A stretch of DNA of 64,000 nucleotides, taken from NCBI GenBank assembly GCA_045602925.1, contig JAZSCN010000041.1, positions 62,001-126,000 of the forward strand. The letters are read 5' to 3'. The notes under the pieces are model-generated. The model was given only the letters and a program-made list of their open reading frames with translations, was not told the DNA's origin and did no database searches. A program made the position numbers and the translations under genes. This document shows, in pieces, positions 25,803 through 33,718 of the stretch (the first letter of the stretch is position 1; the number at the start of each line of letters is the position of its first letter). The stretch is from UBA7477 sp045602925. Lineage in GTDB: Bacteria; Bacillota; Clostridia; Oscillospirales; Ruminococcaceae.

Positions 25803-26613
25803 ATATCTTTAGCAGTCGTTTTGCATTATTACAAAGGATATTCTGTTTTTCTTCCTCGGAGAGCGGTAGTGAATTTATAATCTCAAGCTCATTGCCTGCT
25901 CTACTCCAAGGGGAATCAGAGGCAAAGAGAATCTTATCACTTCCGTGATTCTTGACAAACCTTAAAAACTGCTCTTTTGGATAATACCCGAGTCCCATTG
26001 AGGTATCGAGGTATATACTAGTTCCCACTATATATCTTTCGACGTCGTCCCACTGGTCGTGACCTCCGAGGTGGGCAGCTATGAGAGTTCCGCCTTTAAG
26101 CTCTTTTGCAACAAAGGCAAACTGCTGTGGGCTTGTATGATATGGTGCCGGCATACCCAAATCGGCACCTGCGTGGTGGATAATGATGAGCCCTTTTGAA
26201 AATGCATAATCATAAATCCTTATCATTCTAGGCTCGTCTAATGTAAAGTCCTGATACTCTGCGTGAAACTTTATGCCCTTGAGCCCGAGAGAAACTATAA
26301 AATCGATTTCTTCCTTCCAGTTGTCACAATCGGGGTGGACAGAGCCAAATGACATCAGCCTTCCCTTACTATTTTCAAAAAGGCTACCTGCAAATTCATT
26401 TATATGCCTGGTTTGTGAGGGCTTTGTTGCAATTGGCAAAACGAGTGACAGGTCTATTCCCCACTCGTTCATTCTACCGAGAAGACTTTGCATAGTCATA
26501 TCTGTACAGGTATCGAGCACATTGCCAAAGCGAAGGGCATTATTTAAAAGCTGTTCTTTCGCCTTTGGTGCAATTTTATCCGGAAATAAATGTGTATGAA
26601 AATCTATAATCAT
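25801..26613 (-). CDS. Metal-dependent amidohydrolase (ACMSD/amidohydrolase-2 type)
   Basis: 270 residues, TIM-barrel hydrolase. Metal motifs: HTH at 6-8 in the MIIDFHTHLFP opening, KFHAEYQ near 117, IIHHAGADLG near 146 and AAHLGGHDQWD near 177; an ASDSPW motif with the catalytic Asp near 233. The family includes decarboxylases and lactone or amide hydrolases; the substrate is not evident. The gene lies just beyond the terminator of the thioesterase gene and probably relies on read-through or an unseen promoter. Confidence 0.85.
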   Translation of the reverse strand: MIIDFHTHLFPDKIAPKAKEQLLNNALRFGNVLDTCTDMTMQSLLGRMNEWGIDLSLVLPIATKPSQTRHINEFAGSLFENSKGRLMSFGSVHPDCDNWKEEIDFIVSLGLKGIKFHAEYQDFTLDEPRMIRIYDYAFSKGLIIIHHAGADLGMPAPYHTSPQQFAFVAKELKGGTLIAAHLGGHDQWDDVERYIVGTSIYLDTSMGLGYYPKEQFLRFVKNHGSDKILFASDSPWSRAGNELEIINSLPLSEEEKQNILCNNAKRLLKI

Positions 26614-26629
26614 ATTTTTACCTCTTTAA

Positions 26630-26663
26630 AAAAATCACGGCAAGCGAATAAAATGCCTGCCGT
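26630..26663 (-). terminator. Terminator after the acyl-ACP thioesterase gene
   Basis: Minus-strand 9-bp stem with one mismatch (26637-26645 with 26655-26663), followed by a run of T. The rest of 26614-26766 shows nothing else I can name. Confidence 0.75.
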
Positions 26664-26766
26664 AATTTTACTACTTTAATAATTGGAGGGGGATTTTGAA
26701 TCCACATATAGTATTACACTATTTTATGATAGTTATACGCAAGCTATGTGAAAGCTACATGAATAA

Positions 26767-27489
26767 TTAATACTTAAGCATACACTCAAAGCAAGGGCGT
26801 TCTCCCACCTTTGCAATGATGGTTATGCCGTCCTGGGTAGCTTTTTTATAAATATCGAGCGATTCGCCGAGATATGCTTCGTGAGAATAGTTGAGATACA
26901 ACTCACTTATACTGCCCTCAAATTCCTCTTTAGAGAGTGCATTCGAGATAATATCGGCATAAATAGCATTGTTGAGATGGCCGTTACCATCGATATCCGA
27001 ACAGGCGAGCTGTTGGGTTTTATAAAGAGAAGCATCACTTTCTCGTATATTCCTGCAAGACACCGGGAGCACCTTATCCTCGATAGCTTCGACCTGCCAC
27101 TGAAAGCTTGACGGACGCACTATAGCACGTTCCTCAGGCTCTATACAAATCCACTGTGACTCGGCCTCTACAAGCTTTTCACCGTTCTCGGAAAGCATTT
27201 CATAACCACGCAAAAACTTTGCGCCCTTTGTTCCTATAACCCAGGTGTTGACTCTGATTTTTTCTTCCATTTTAGGCATACGGTATATTTTATAAGCTAC
27301 CTTTGACACGAGAAAAACGTAGCCGTGCTGCTTAAGAAAGATATGACTCATTCCTCTATCGGTATAATCATCTCCGGCAATTTTAGCAAATATTCTCAGC
27401 AGTGAAGAAAGCCTCATTCTATGGAGATAGTCGACGTCATAAAAATCGACCTCTGTATTATAACCATAAACTCTTTTTTCTAGATTCAT
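26767..27489 (-). CDS. Acyl-ACP thioesterase
   Basis: 240 residues, two hotdog domains (FatA/FatB-like bacterial family). It releases fatty acids from acyl carrier protein. First domain: YDVDYLHRMRLSSLLRIFAKIAGDDYTDRG near 19-48, then INTWVIGTKGAKFLRGYEM-like strand. Second domain: the DIDGNGHLNNAIYADII motif near 166-182 contains the Asn and His of the active site. It ends with a Cys-containing GERPCFECMLKY. It lies 28 bp after thiN in the same unit. Confidence 0.9.
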   Translation of the reverse strand: MNLEKRVYGYNTEVDFYDVDYLHRMRLSSLLRIFAKIAGDDYTDRGMSHIFLKQHGYVFLVSKVAYKIYRMPKMEEKIRVNTWVIGTKGAKFLRGYEMLSENGEKLVEAESQWICIEPEERAIVRPSSFQWQVEAIEDKVLPVSCRNIRESDASLYKTQQLACSDIDGNGHLNNAIYADIISNALSKEEFEGSISELYLNYSHEAYLGESLDIYKKATQDGITIIAKVGERPCFECMLKY

Positions 27490-27517
27490 AACATTACCCT
27501 ATCTGGAAACCTCCTGA

Positions 27518-28162
27518 CTATTTTATACAAGGAAGTGCCAGTGCACTCTTTCTTTCAAACATTATAAGCAATGTACCATCGCTTACAGATATAGTAGCAT
27601 TTTCGCCTATGAATTCGTTGCTTACTCCCATTGGATTATCGCAATACAGGGTAGCGTTACAAAGAGTATACTTTAGATTATTCATTGAAACGCCATTAGC
27701 AAGTTCTCCCACTGCAAAGCTTGAAATCACGCCTTCATAGCTTTTATCAAAAGTGATAGTACTATTATGGATAGCGGTATAAACGTAATTTTCATCAAAG
27801 GCAAAGGCTTTGATATTTTGTCTTGCAATATAGGTCAAAAGCTGTAAATTAGCATAGGAGTGGTCAAGTCTTCCACCAAAGGCACCGAAGATATAAAAAC
27901 AATCATAGCCTCGCTCGAGCATAAGCTTTGCAGCGAGGACTGTATCGGTATCATCTTTAACTGCAGGATGGCAGATTACTTCAATATTCTCGGGGACATA
28001 GCCAAGAGAGTCAAAATCGCCTACTGCAAGCTGTGGCTTAACGCCGAGCTTTTGGACATATTCATAGCCACCGTCAACTGCGACGATAAAATCATTATCT
28101 GCAGGAATCAGATAACCCTCGGAATACACGCCGGCACAATATAGAAAGCAATTCTTACTCAT
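27518..28162 (-). CDS. thiN: Thiamine diphosphokinase
   Basis: 214 residues. Adds pyrophosphate to thiamine to make thiamine diphosphate, the cofactor of KorB in this window. The ATG at 28162 follows GAGGTG. Motifs: FIVAVDGGYEYVQKLGVKPQLAVGDFDSLG, the HPAVKDDTDTVLAAK segment with the acidic DDTD pair, and GAFGGRLDHSYANLQLL. The C-terminal beta domain has NNLKYTL and a GVSNEF motif. First gene of the thiN-thioesterase unit. No THI-box riboswitch is seen in its leader. Confidence 0.93.
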   Translation of the reverse strand: MSKNCFLYCAGVYSEGYLIPADNDFIVAVDGGYEYVQKLGVKPQLAVGDFDSLGYVPENIEVICHPAVKDDTDTVLAAKLMLERGYDCFYIFGAFGGRLDHSYANLQLLTYIARQNIKAFAFDENYVYTAIHNSTITFDKSYEGVISSFAVGELANGVSMNNLKYTLCNATLYCDNPMGVSNEFIGENATISVSDGTLLIMFERKSALALPCIK

Positions 28163-28193
28163 ATGCACACCTCATATTTTACAAATCTCAATT

Positions 28194-28222
28194 AGTATAG
28201 CACAAATTCAATATAAAATCAA
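28194..28222 (-). promoter_or_regulatory. thiN promoter
   Basis: TTGATT, 17 bp, TATACT on the minus strand. Confidence 0.65.
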
Positions 28223-28266
28223 TGTTTTTACAGCTTAAAACGCTCTAAAAACGCACTTTTTAAAAA

Positions 28267-28295
28267 GGTAAATTATATTTGCACACAAATTTACC
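28267..28295. promoter_or_regulatory. Inverted repeat between thiN and the zinc-ribbon operon
   Basis: Perfect 8-bp arms GGTAAATT/AATTTACC separated by 13 bases, midway between the two divergent promoters. It could be an operator for either side. No T run follows, so it is not a terminator. Confidence 0.35.
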
Positions 28296-28347
28296 ATGAT
28301 TCTTTAGTGGTTTTTTATATATTTTTTGTAAAAATCGTGAAAAATCA

Positions 28348-28376
28348 TTGACTTTTTCACGGCAATGTGCTATACT
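28348..28376 (+). promoter_or_regulatory. Promoter of the zinc-ribbon/SPFH operon
   Basis: TTGACT, 17 bp, TATACT. It is the only clear promoter before the six-gene operon, whose one clear terminator is at 33466. Confidence 0.78.
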
Positions 28377-28409
28377 TGTTTTAGTTTTGAGGAGAGGGGT
28401 ATAATCCAA

Positions 28410-28649
28410 ATGTTAAATAGTATTTACTTTGCGTTAACTAACGCTACAATTCTAAGTTCAGACAACCCACTGCTTGCAATTGGTATAGCAATCCTTGCAG
28501 GAATTATCATAGCCTGTTCCCTACTCGCACAGAGCAGAACTAAGATTAAGGCTAGCAAAGCTGAAAAGTATATTTCTACTAAACTTCAGCTCACGGGCAA
28601 GAGCGATGTATACACACACACGACCTCTACCCGTCGTAAAATCAACTAA
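28410..28649 (+). CDS. Small single-span membrane protein, first gene of zinc-ribbon operon
   Basis: 79 residues from the ATG at 28410, preceded by GAGAGGGG. One hydrophobic helix at about 20-41 (LLAIGIAILAGIIIACSLLA), then a basic cytoplasmic-type tail rich in Lys, Thr and Ser. No family recognised. Only 17 bp separate it from the next gene, so it belongs to the same transcript. A membrane anchor or regulator of the complex made by the following genes is possible but unproven. Confidence 0.75.
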   Translation: MLNSIYFALTNATILSSDNPLLAIGIAILAGIIIACSLLAQSRTKIKASKAEKYISTKLQLTGKSDVYTHTTSTRRKIN

Positions 28650-28666
28650 TCAGGAGGCTGCTCACT

Positions 28667-29737
28667 ATGGGAAATGTAATATATAAATGCTTAACCTGTG
28701 GCGGTGACCTTCAGTTCTCTGCCGAGACACAAAACTGGACCTGCAAATACTGTGATGATTCATTCACACTTGCACAGCTTGATGCTGCAGGTAAAAACGA
28801 AGTTAACGAAGAAAAGATTGACAAGCACCAGGAGCTTGAGGGTGACAAGAGCCAGTATCAGTCTACAGATGGTACTGTAGGTAACGACCTTGTTCAGTAC
28901 AGATGCTCACATTGTGGAGCTGAAATCATCACCGACAGAGCTACTGCTGCTACAATATGTGTATACTGCTCTAATCCTATTATCATGACAGAGCAGGTTA
29001 TTGGCGACTTCAAGCCTGAATATGTTATTCCATTCAAGATTGACAAAACAAAGGTTATGGATGCTTTTAAGGCTTTCAGCAAAAAGCCACTTACACCTAA
29101 GGATTTCGATTGCGAACAGGTTGTTAACAAGATGCAGGGTGTATACATTCCATTCTGGCTCTACTCTGGAACTCTCACCGGTTCTATCAAGGCTGATGGT
29201 ATCAACAAGCGTCGTCGCAGAAGCGGTGACTATGAGATAATCGATTCTCTCCACCATGATGTATACCGTGCCGGCTTCCTTTCCTTTGAGAAGGTTCCGG
29301 TTGACGCTTCAAAAAAGACAGAAGATGCTGCTATGGACTCTATCGAGCCATACGACTTTAAAGAAATGGTTCCTTTCAACATCGGTTATCTTGCCGGCTA
29401 TCTTGCTGAAAGATTTGATGAAGACAAGGATGTCTGCATAAGGAGAGCTTCTGAAAGAATCGTTAACACCGGTCGTGACGAGCTTGTAAAGACTTGTCAG
29501 TACGACAGCGTAAACGTTCAGAATTATCAGCATGACCTTGATGTTAAGAAGACTGAATACGCTCTCTTACCTACTTGGCTTCTTTACACAAAGTACAAGG
29601 ACAAGGATTACTTCTTTGCTATGAACGGACAGACAGGAAAGTTTATTGGCAATCTTCCGATTGACTACTTAAAGCTTTGCTTGTTTACCGGTATTCCAAG
29701 TATACTTATTTTCATTCTGCTTTTCTTCTTATTCTAA
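28667..29737 (+). CDS. Double zinc-ribbon membrane protein (YdjG-like, TFIIB-type zinc ribbon)
   Basis: 356 residues. Two N-terminal four-Cys zinc ribbons: C8/C11/C26/C29 and C80/C83/C98/C101, joined by a charged linker. A middle domain (about 110-320) opens with YVIPFKIDK and includes a PFWLYSGTLTGSI segment and an Arg-rich RRRRSGDY loop. One C-terminal membrane helix (about 336-356) ends the protein. This architecture matches TFIIB-zinc-ribbon proteins of Firmicutes and Bacillus YdjG, a membrane partner of PspA and YdjI in the envelope-stress response (established for Bacillus; similarity here is by eye). Strong AGGAGG site. Confidence 0.75.
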   Translation: MGNVIYKCLTCGGDLQFSAETQNWTCKYCDDSFTLAQLDAAGKNEVNEEKIDKHQELEGDKSQYQSTDGTVGNDLVQYRCSHCGAEIITDRATAATICVYCSNPIIMTEQVIGDFKPEYVIPFKIDKTKVMDAFKAFSKKPLTPKDFDCEQVVNKMQGVYIPFWLYSGTLTGSIKADGINKRRRRSGDYEIIDSLHHDVYRAGFLSFEKVPVDASKKTEDAAMDSIEPYDFKEMVPFNIGYLAGYLAERFDEDKDVCIRRASERIVNTGRDELVKTCQYDSVNVQNYQHDLDVKKTEYALLPTWLLYTKYKDKDYFFAMNGQTGKFIGNLPIDYLKLCLFTGIPSILIFILLFFLF

Positions 29738-29768
29738 GCAGAAATTCACTACAGAAGGGTGACTCATA

Positions 29769-30485
29769 TTGGATCAGGAAACAATTAGGCTTATCATAAA
29801 GCTGGTCATAGTTGTTGCTATAGCTTCGACTGTAATTTACGTTGTTTACAGAATTTACAAGGCTATTTCTAAGGCTGCTAAGGCTGTAAAAGATATCACT
29901 GACACCATAAAGGCTGCTGACCAAGAACAGATCTACACACCAAAAAGTCTTTCCGGTGTTGAATCCATTCATCTAAAGCAGATTAAAAAGGACTTTCCTG
30001 AATTCAATGTGTCAGTTGCAAAATCCGATATAAAGGCTTTTGTGAATGAATATTTTGTTGCAATGAAAGAGCATCGAACAGACCTTTCCAGTTTTGAGGA
30101 CACCTGCTCGAAACAATTCATCGAGCTTATGATGGCTAAGATTTCTGACTTATCCTACACTACTTATTCACAGGTTAAGATTCATAAAATTGTTATTTCA
30201 GACTACAAGAAATCAAGCGAAGAGGCTGATATATACTTCCAGCTAGCTTTACAGTATATTCCGAGCAACACAGAAAGGCTCACTCAGGAAAAATATACTG
30301 CTACATACAGCTACTTTATAGAATCTGGTGCAAATGGCGAAATGGCAAGTGTTATCTGTGGGCACTGTGGTGCTCCTGTAAGCACTCTTGGTGCAAAGTA
30401 TTGTCCTTTCTGCGATGCTGCTATTACTGCGGTTTCTGTTGATAGGGTTTGGAAGGTTACTGATCTTAGGAAAACTACTTACTAA
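29769..30485 (+). CDS. Membrane-anchored zinc-ribbon protein with Tim44-like middle domain, paralogue 1
   Basis: 238 residues, TTG start after AAGGGTGA. N-terminal membrane helix at about 8-30, an amphipathic Lys/Ala-rich stretch to 50, a middle domain (about 68-190) containing KKDFPEFN, FVNEYFVAMKEHRTDLSSFED and paired beta strands, then a zinc ribbon C197/C200/C212/C215 and a short VWKVTDLRK end. The middle domain recalls Tim44-like or NTF2-like folds, which is inference. The next two genes encode the same arrangement. It may be equivalent to YdjH in the Bacillus operon. Confidence 0.65.
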   Translation: MDQETIRLIIKLVIVVAIASTVIYVVYRIYKAISKAAKAVKDITDTIKAADQEQIYTPKSLSGVESIHLKQIKKDFPEFNVSVAKSDIKAFVNEYFVAMKEHRTDLSSFEDTCSKQFIELMMAKISDLSYTTYSQVKIHKIVISDYKKSSEEADIYFQLALQYIPSNTERLTQEKYTATYSYFIESGANGEMASVICGHCGAPVSTLGAKYCPFCDAAITAVSVDRVWKVTDLRKTTY

Positions 30486-30505
30486 TTCACGGTGGTGCAC
30501 ACATT

Positions 30506-31234
30506 ATGTCTAGCTTTTTAGAATATTTTTCAAGAAATACCAATATCGAAGAGACCTTCCCTTTTCAAGTTATTTTTCTCATTGTAGCTGCAATAGTTGC
30601 TGTTATAATCGGAATTACTGAACGAAACAAATCTCAGGAAAACTCTGCTAATACTTATACTCCTAAATACGACAACGGCTTTGTTATAAAGGAGCCTATT
30701 GCACAGTATATGGCAAAGAATGTTCCCGATTTCAACGAAAGGCTTGAATCACTGAGAGTTGCTGAGTTTCTTGAAATGTACATAACTGCAATCGGTACTA
30801 AGCCGACAGATTTTTCTGACTTTAACGAGTACTGCTCAAAGGGCGTTATCACTGAGCTTTGCCACGATATTGCGACCACTAAGGTTAACTATCGTAATCC
30901 TAAGGTGACCTCTGTAAAGTTTACAGACTACATTATTGCAGGCAACGAGCTTACGCTTATCTGTAATGCTATGGTTGATTATACAGCCGGAGAGAAGGAT
31001 AATCTATTTGAGGCAAAGTACGCACTGAAATACTCAAGAATTCTCAGAGAAGCAAACGCAAGACACAGTCTTACCTGCCCTCATTGTGGTGCTCCTATTT
31101 CTGACAAGAGCATTACTGACAAGGTATGTGAATTCTGTGGTGGTGATCTTAACGCATTTCTTAATGCGACGAGAACTTGGACAATTGTTAACATTGACAG
31201 ACTTGATAACAGACTAAAATACATTCCAAAATAA
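30506..31234 (+). CDS. Membrane-anchored zinc-ribbon protein, paralogue 2
   Basis: 242 residues. Membrane helix at about 19-37, then the shared middle domain: AKNVPDFNERLESLRVAEFLEMYITAIGTKPTDFSDFNEYC aligns with the DFPEFN...SFEDTC region of paralogue 1. Zinc ribbon at C191/C194/C208/C211, inside a segment beginning CPHCGAPIS that strongly resembles the CGHCGAPVS of paralogue 1. The protein ends with TWTIVNIDRL, matching VWKVTDLRK. Divergence elsewhere is large, so the duplication is old. 20 bp after its neighbour. Confidence 0.65.
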   Translation: MSSFLEYFSRNTNIEETFPFQVIFLIVAAIVAVIIGITERNKSQENSANTYTPKYDNGFVIKEPIAQYMAKNVPDFNERLESLRVAEFLEMYITAIGTKPTDFSDFNEYCSKGVITELCHDIATTKVNYRNPKVTSVKFTDYIIAGNELTLICNAMVDYTAGEKDNLFEAKYALKYSRILREANARHSLTCPHCGAPISDKSITDKVCEFCGGDLNAFLNATRTWTIVNIDRLDNRLKYIPK

Positions 31235-31252
31235 AGAGAGGGGGCGTTTTAG

Positions 31253-31912
31253 TTGGGATTATTTGATGGAATATTCGGAGAAATAGTAGGTTCTGCTTTT
31301 TCCTCGGCATTCAAAAGCAGACAGCAACAGGAAGAAATGTTCAACGAAAAGCAGATGGAGCTTAACATTCAGAGAGAAACTTTGCTTGCAACTGCCGATC
31401 GCAGACAGATGGCTAATCCTGCACAGGACAGGGCGATTGAGGCAATACTCAATGATTATCCTGACTTTGATGCTTCATACGCAATAAGCTGTGTACAGAC
31501 ATTCATGGAAATGTATGCTGACGCCAGCAAAAACAGACCTAGAGATAACTATGAGTCTTTTGCAAAACTTTGCGATGAAAAGACTGTAATGAAGGTTAAG
31601 CGGCTTCTTGGTGTTAAAAATATTTTCTGGTACGAAAAGTCGGTTTCGACACCTGAAATCACCAGATATAATCCGGGATTGCCAAACCCACATATTATGC
31701 TAAAGGTTAGGCTTCAATTCACACCTGAAGAAAAGCCGAACGGACAGATATATTTTATTTGTCTTAGCTGTTTTGAGGGTGCATTCGTTTGTGACCATTG
31801 TGGAGGTATTGTCGAGGACAAAAACGCATCCACTTGTCCTTACTGTGATTGTACTGTTACTCACGAAGCTACTGAAAGAGCATGGAAAATAACTGATGTA
31901 AGAAAGCTATAG
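31253..31912 (+). CDS. Zinc-ribbon protein, paralogue 3, without membrane helix
   Basis: 219 residues, TTG start after GAGAGGGGG. Instead of a membrane helix it begins with an amphipathic MGLFDGIFGEIVGSAFSSAF stretch and a Gln/Glu-rich coil (to about 50). The shared middle domain follows (LNDYPDFDASYAISCVQTFMEMYADASKNRP...), then a zinc ribbon C180/C183/C195/C198 and an AWKITDVRKL end that aligns with the other two paralogues. The N-terminus may bind the membrane peripherally. Confidence 0.65.
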   Translation: MGLFDGIFGEIVGSAFSSAFKSRQQQEEMFNEKQMELNIQRETLLATADRRQMANPAQDRAIEAILNDYPDFDASYAISCVQTFMEMYADASKNRPRDNYESFAKLCDEKTVMKVKRLLGVKNIFWYEKSVSTPEITRYNPGLPNPHIMLKVRLQFTPEEKPNGQIYFICLSCFEGAFVCDHCGGIVEDKNASTCPYCDCTVTHEATERAWKITDVRKL

Positions 31913-31940
31913 CTTACTGATGTTATATATAAAAAAACTA

Positions 31941-31952
31941 AGCCTTCGGGCT
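31941..31952 (+). other. UUCG-tetraloop hairpin before the SPFH gene
   Basis: AGCC-TTCG-GGCT, a short but very stable stem-loop between paralogue 3 and the SPFH gene, 11 bases before its AGGAGG. It may protect or process the downstream mRNA. Confidence 0.35.
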
Positions 31953-31974
31953 AATGATTAGGAGGAAATACGAC

Positions 31975-33429
31975 ATGGGATTAATTCAAATGATTAAGGG
32001 CGCAGTAACATCAAATCTTCAGGACCAGGTTAAGGACTACTTCAGATGTGATGGTATGTCACAGGACCACCTTTGCGTAGCTGCTACAAAGGTTATGCGT
32101 GGTAATGTAGTTAATAATGCTTCTGACGCAGTAATCACTAACGGTTCTCTATTTGACGTTGCTATCGGTCAGGCAGCTGTACTCGTAGAAAACGGAAGAG
32201 TTCACGACTTCATTTACGCTGATACCAATGACCTTGCAGGTCAGTACAAGTATGACAGCGCAGTTGAGCCTTCACTTCTTGGTGGCGGTCTAAAGGACCT
32301 TTGGCCATCAATTAAGAATATGGCTTCAAGATTTACAGCTGGTGGTCAGTCCACAAACACAATGAGACTCGTTTACATCAACTGCAAGCCACTTCTCAAT
32401 AACCCTATCGGATTTGGTAACATTCCATTTAGAGATGGTGAAATGAACCTTTCTCTCAATGCAATGGCACACGGTACATACGAATTTAAGATTTCTAACC
32501 CTGTTGCTTTCTATGAGAACGTAATGATGGATCCTTCAAGAACTCTTACAAGATTAAGTGGCGATGGAGCTCAGCTTCTTTCTTCCATGAAGAAGGAAAT
32601 GAAGCCTAAGTTCACAAAGGCTCTCACTAAGATTTCTGCTCAGAAGATTCCTTACGACCAGCTTGGTGCTTATCCTGATGAGCTCGCTGATGCTATGAAT
32701 GAAGAGCTCAGAGAGGAATGGCTTGAAAAGCGTGGTATCGAAATCACAACACTTGCTCTCGAACTCAACGTTGACGACGCTAGCAAGGAAAGAATTGCTA
32801 AGTTCCAGGAAGCTGCTACTGCTCAGAACCAGGGCCTTCTCTACTCAATGGACAGAATGAGCATCAACGCTGCTCGTGAAGCTGCTGCTAACAACGCTGG
32901 CGGTGCTGCTGTCGGATTCATGGGTATGAATATGGCTGGCGGCGGAATGGGTGCTCCAATGATGGACCCAATGGCTTACCAGCAGCAGATGTATATGCAA
33001 CAGCAGCAGATGGGTATGCAGGGCGGCTATCAGCAGCCTCAGTCCCCAATGCAGGCTATGCCTCAGCAGATGATGGGCGCAGGCGTTGCACAGCAGGCAC
33101 AGGCTCCTGCTCAGCAGGCTGCACCAGCTCCAGCAGCTCCGGCAGCTGACGCTTGGACATGTGAATGTGGTGCTTCTAACACAAGCAAGTTCTGCATGGA
33201 ATGCGGCAAGTCAAAGCCAGCTCCAGCTCCAGCAGCTGATGGTTGGACCTGCTCATGCGGTGCTGTAAACAAGGGCAAGTTCTGTATGGAATGTGGTGCT
33301 AAGAAGCCAGCAGCTGAACCACTTTACAAGTGCGATAAGTGTGGCTGGGAGCCAGCAGACCCTAAGAACCCACCTAAGTTCTGCCCACAGTGCGGTGACC
33401 CATTCGATGATTCTGACATCCAGGGCTAA
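31975..33429 (+). CDS. SPFH-domain protein with three C-terminal zinc ribbons (YdjI-like, virion-core-protein family)
   Basis: 484 residues from the ATG at 31975 after AGGAGG. The N-terminal 300 residues are SPFH/band-7-like: an opening MGLIQMIKGAV, a DVAIGQAAVLVENGRVHDF strand segment and an IEITTLALELNVDDASKERI region followed by a helical stretch. No membrane helix. A Gly/Met/Gln-rich linker (about 310-390) follows, then three CxC/CxxC zinc ribbons near 396, 425 and 450. Bacillus YdjI has this SPFH-plus-ribbon design and recruits PspA to damaged membrane through YdjG and YdjH. Last gene of the operon; terminator 37 bp downstream. Confidence 0.8.
   Translation: MGLIQMIKGAVTSNLQDQVKDYFRCDGMSQDHLCVAATKVMRGNVVNNASDAVITNGSLFDVAIGQAAVLVENGRVHDFIYADTNDLAGQYKYDSAVEPSLLGGGLKDLWPSIKNMASRFTAGGQSTNTMRLVYINCKPLLNNPIGFGNIPFRDGEMNLSLNAMAHGTYEFKISNPVAFYENVMMDPSRTLTRLSGDGAQLLSSMKKEMKPKFTKALTKISAQKIPYDQLGAYPDELADAMNEELREEWLEKRGIEITTLALELNVDDASKERIAKFQEAATAQNQGLLYSMDRMSINAAREAAANNAGGAAVGFMGMNMAGGGMGAPMMDPMAYQQQMYMQQQQMGMQGGYQQPQSPMQAMPQQMMGAGVAQQAQAPAQQAAPAPAAPAADAWTCECGASNTSKFCMECGKSKPAPAPAADGWTCSCGAVNKGKFCMECGAKKPAAEPLYKCDKCGWEPADPKNPPKFCPQCGDPFDDSDIQG
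32962..33140 (+). repeat. Low-complexity Gln/Met/Pro/Ala-coding region
   Basis: CAG-rich, compositionally biased stretch inside the SPFH gene, encoding a flexible linker between the SPFH part and the zinc ribbons. No regular repeat period. Confidence 0.7.
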
Positions 33430-33465
33430 TACCTCTGTAGATCACTCAGAAATAAAGACAATGAT

Positions 33466-33497
33466 AAAAGCTTCGAGGAAAATTCCTCGAAGCTTTT
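33466..33497. terminator. Bidirectional terminator of the zinc-ribbon operon and the manA-pyr unit
   Basis: Perfect 15-bp inverted repeat (33466-33480, 33483-33497) flanked by T runs on both strands, between convergent transcripts. Confidence 0.9.
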
Positions 33498-33515
33498 TTG
33501 CTTACAACATAAAGA

Positions 33516-33704
33516 TTAATTTTGTTTTCTGACGATTGCATACTCGTCATCCAAATCAAAATACGGGCAGGAATAATTTGTGCCACTTATAAAGCGATAC
33601 ATTTCATCCTCATCGAGATTGACCATACAGACATAGCAGTCGCACTCGTCGTCATATACATAATTTCTACAGCTTTCGCAATTAGTAATCTTCTGATTTT
33701 TCAT
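33516..33704 (-). CDS. Small Cys-rich protein (DUF6472-like)
   Basis: 62 residues. Cysteines at CESC near 9-12, CDCYVC near 21-26 and one in the SCPYFDLDDEY segment near 46; very acidic middle (NLDEDEMYRF). From memory it resembles the small family DUF6472, found beside ruvX in clostridia; this needs a database check. A zinc-binding knuckle is likely. Last gene of the manA-pyr unit, 14 bp after ruvX. Confidence 0.65.
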   Translation of the reverse strand: MKNQKITNCESCRNYVYDDECDCYVCMVNLDEDEMYRFISGTNYSCPYFDLDDEYAIVRKQN

Positions 33705-33718
33705 ACTATCGCCCTGCC

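Noticed and set aside
26664..26766. Possible short plus-strand gene after GGAGGGGG at about 26684
   Set aside because: The TTG that follows opens only a handful of codons before a stop; no promoter is seen.
32962..33140. Glutamine-rich repeat as a mobile or unstable microsatellite
   Set aside because: CAG codons are interspersed with ATG, GGC and CCT codons without a fixed period; it is better read as a low-complexity linker.
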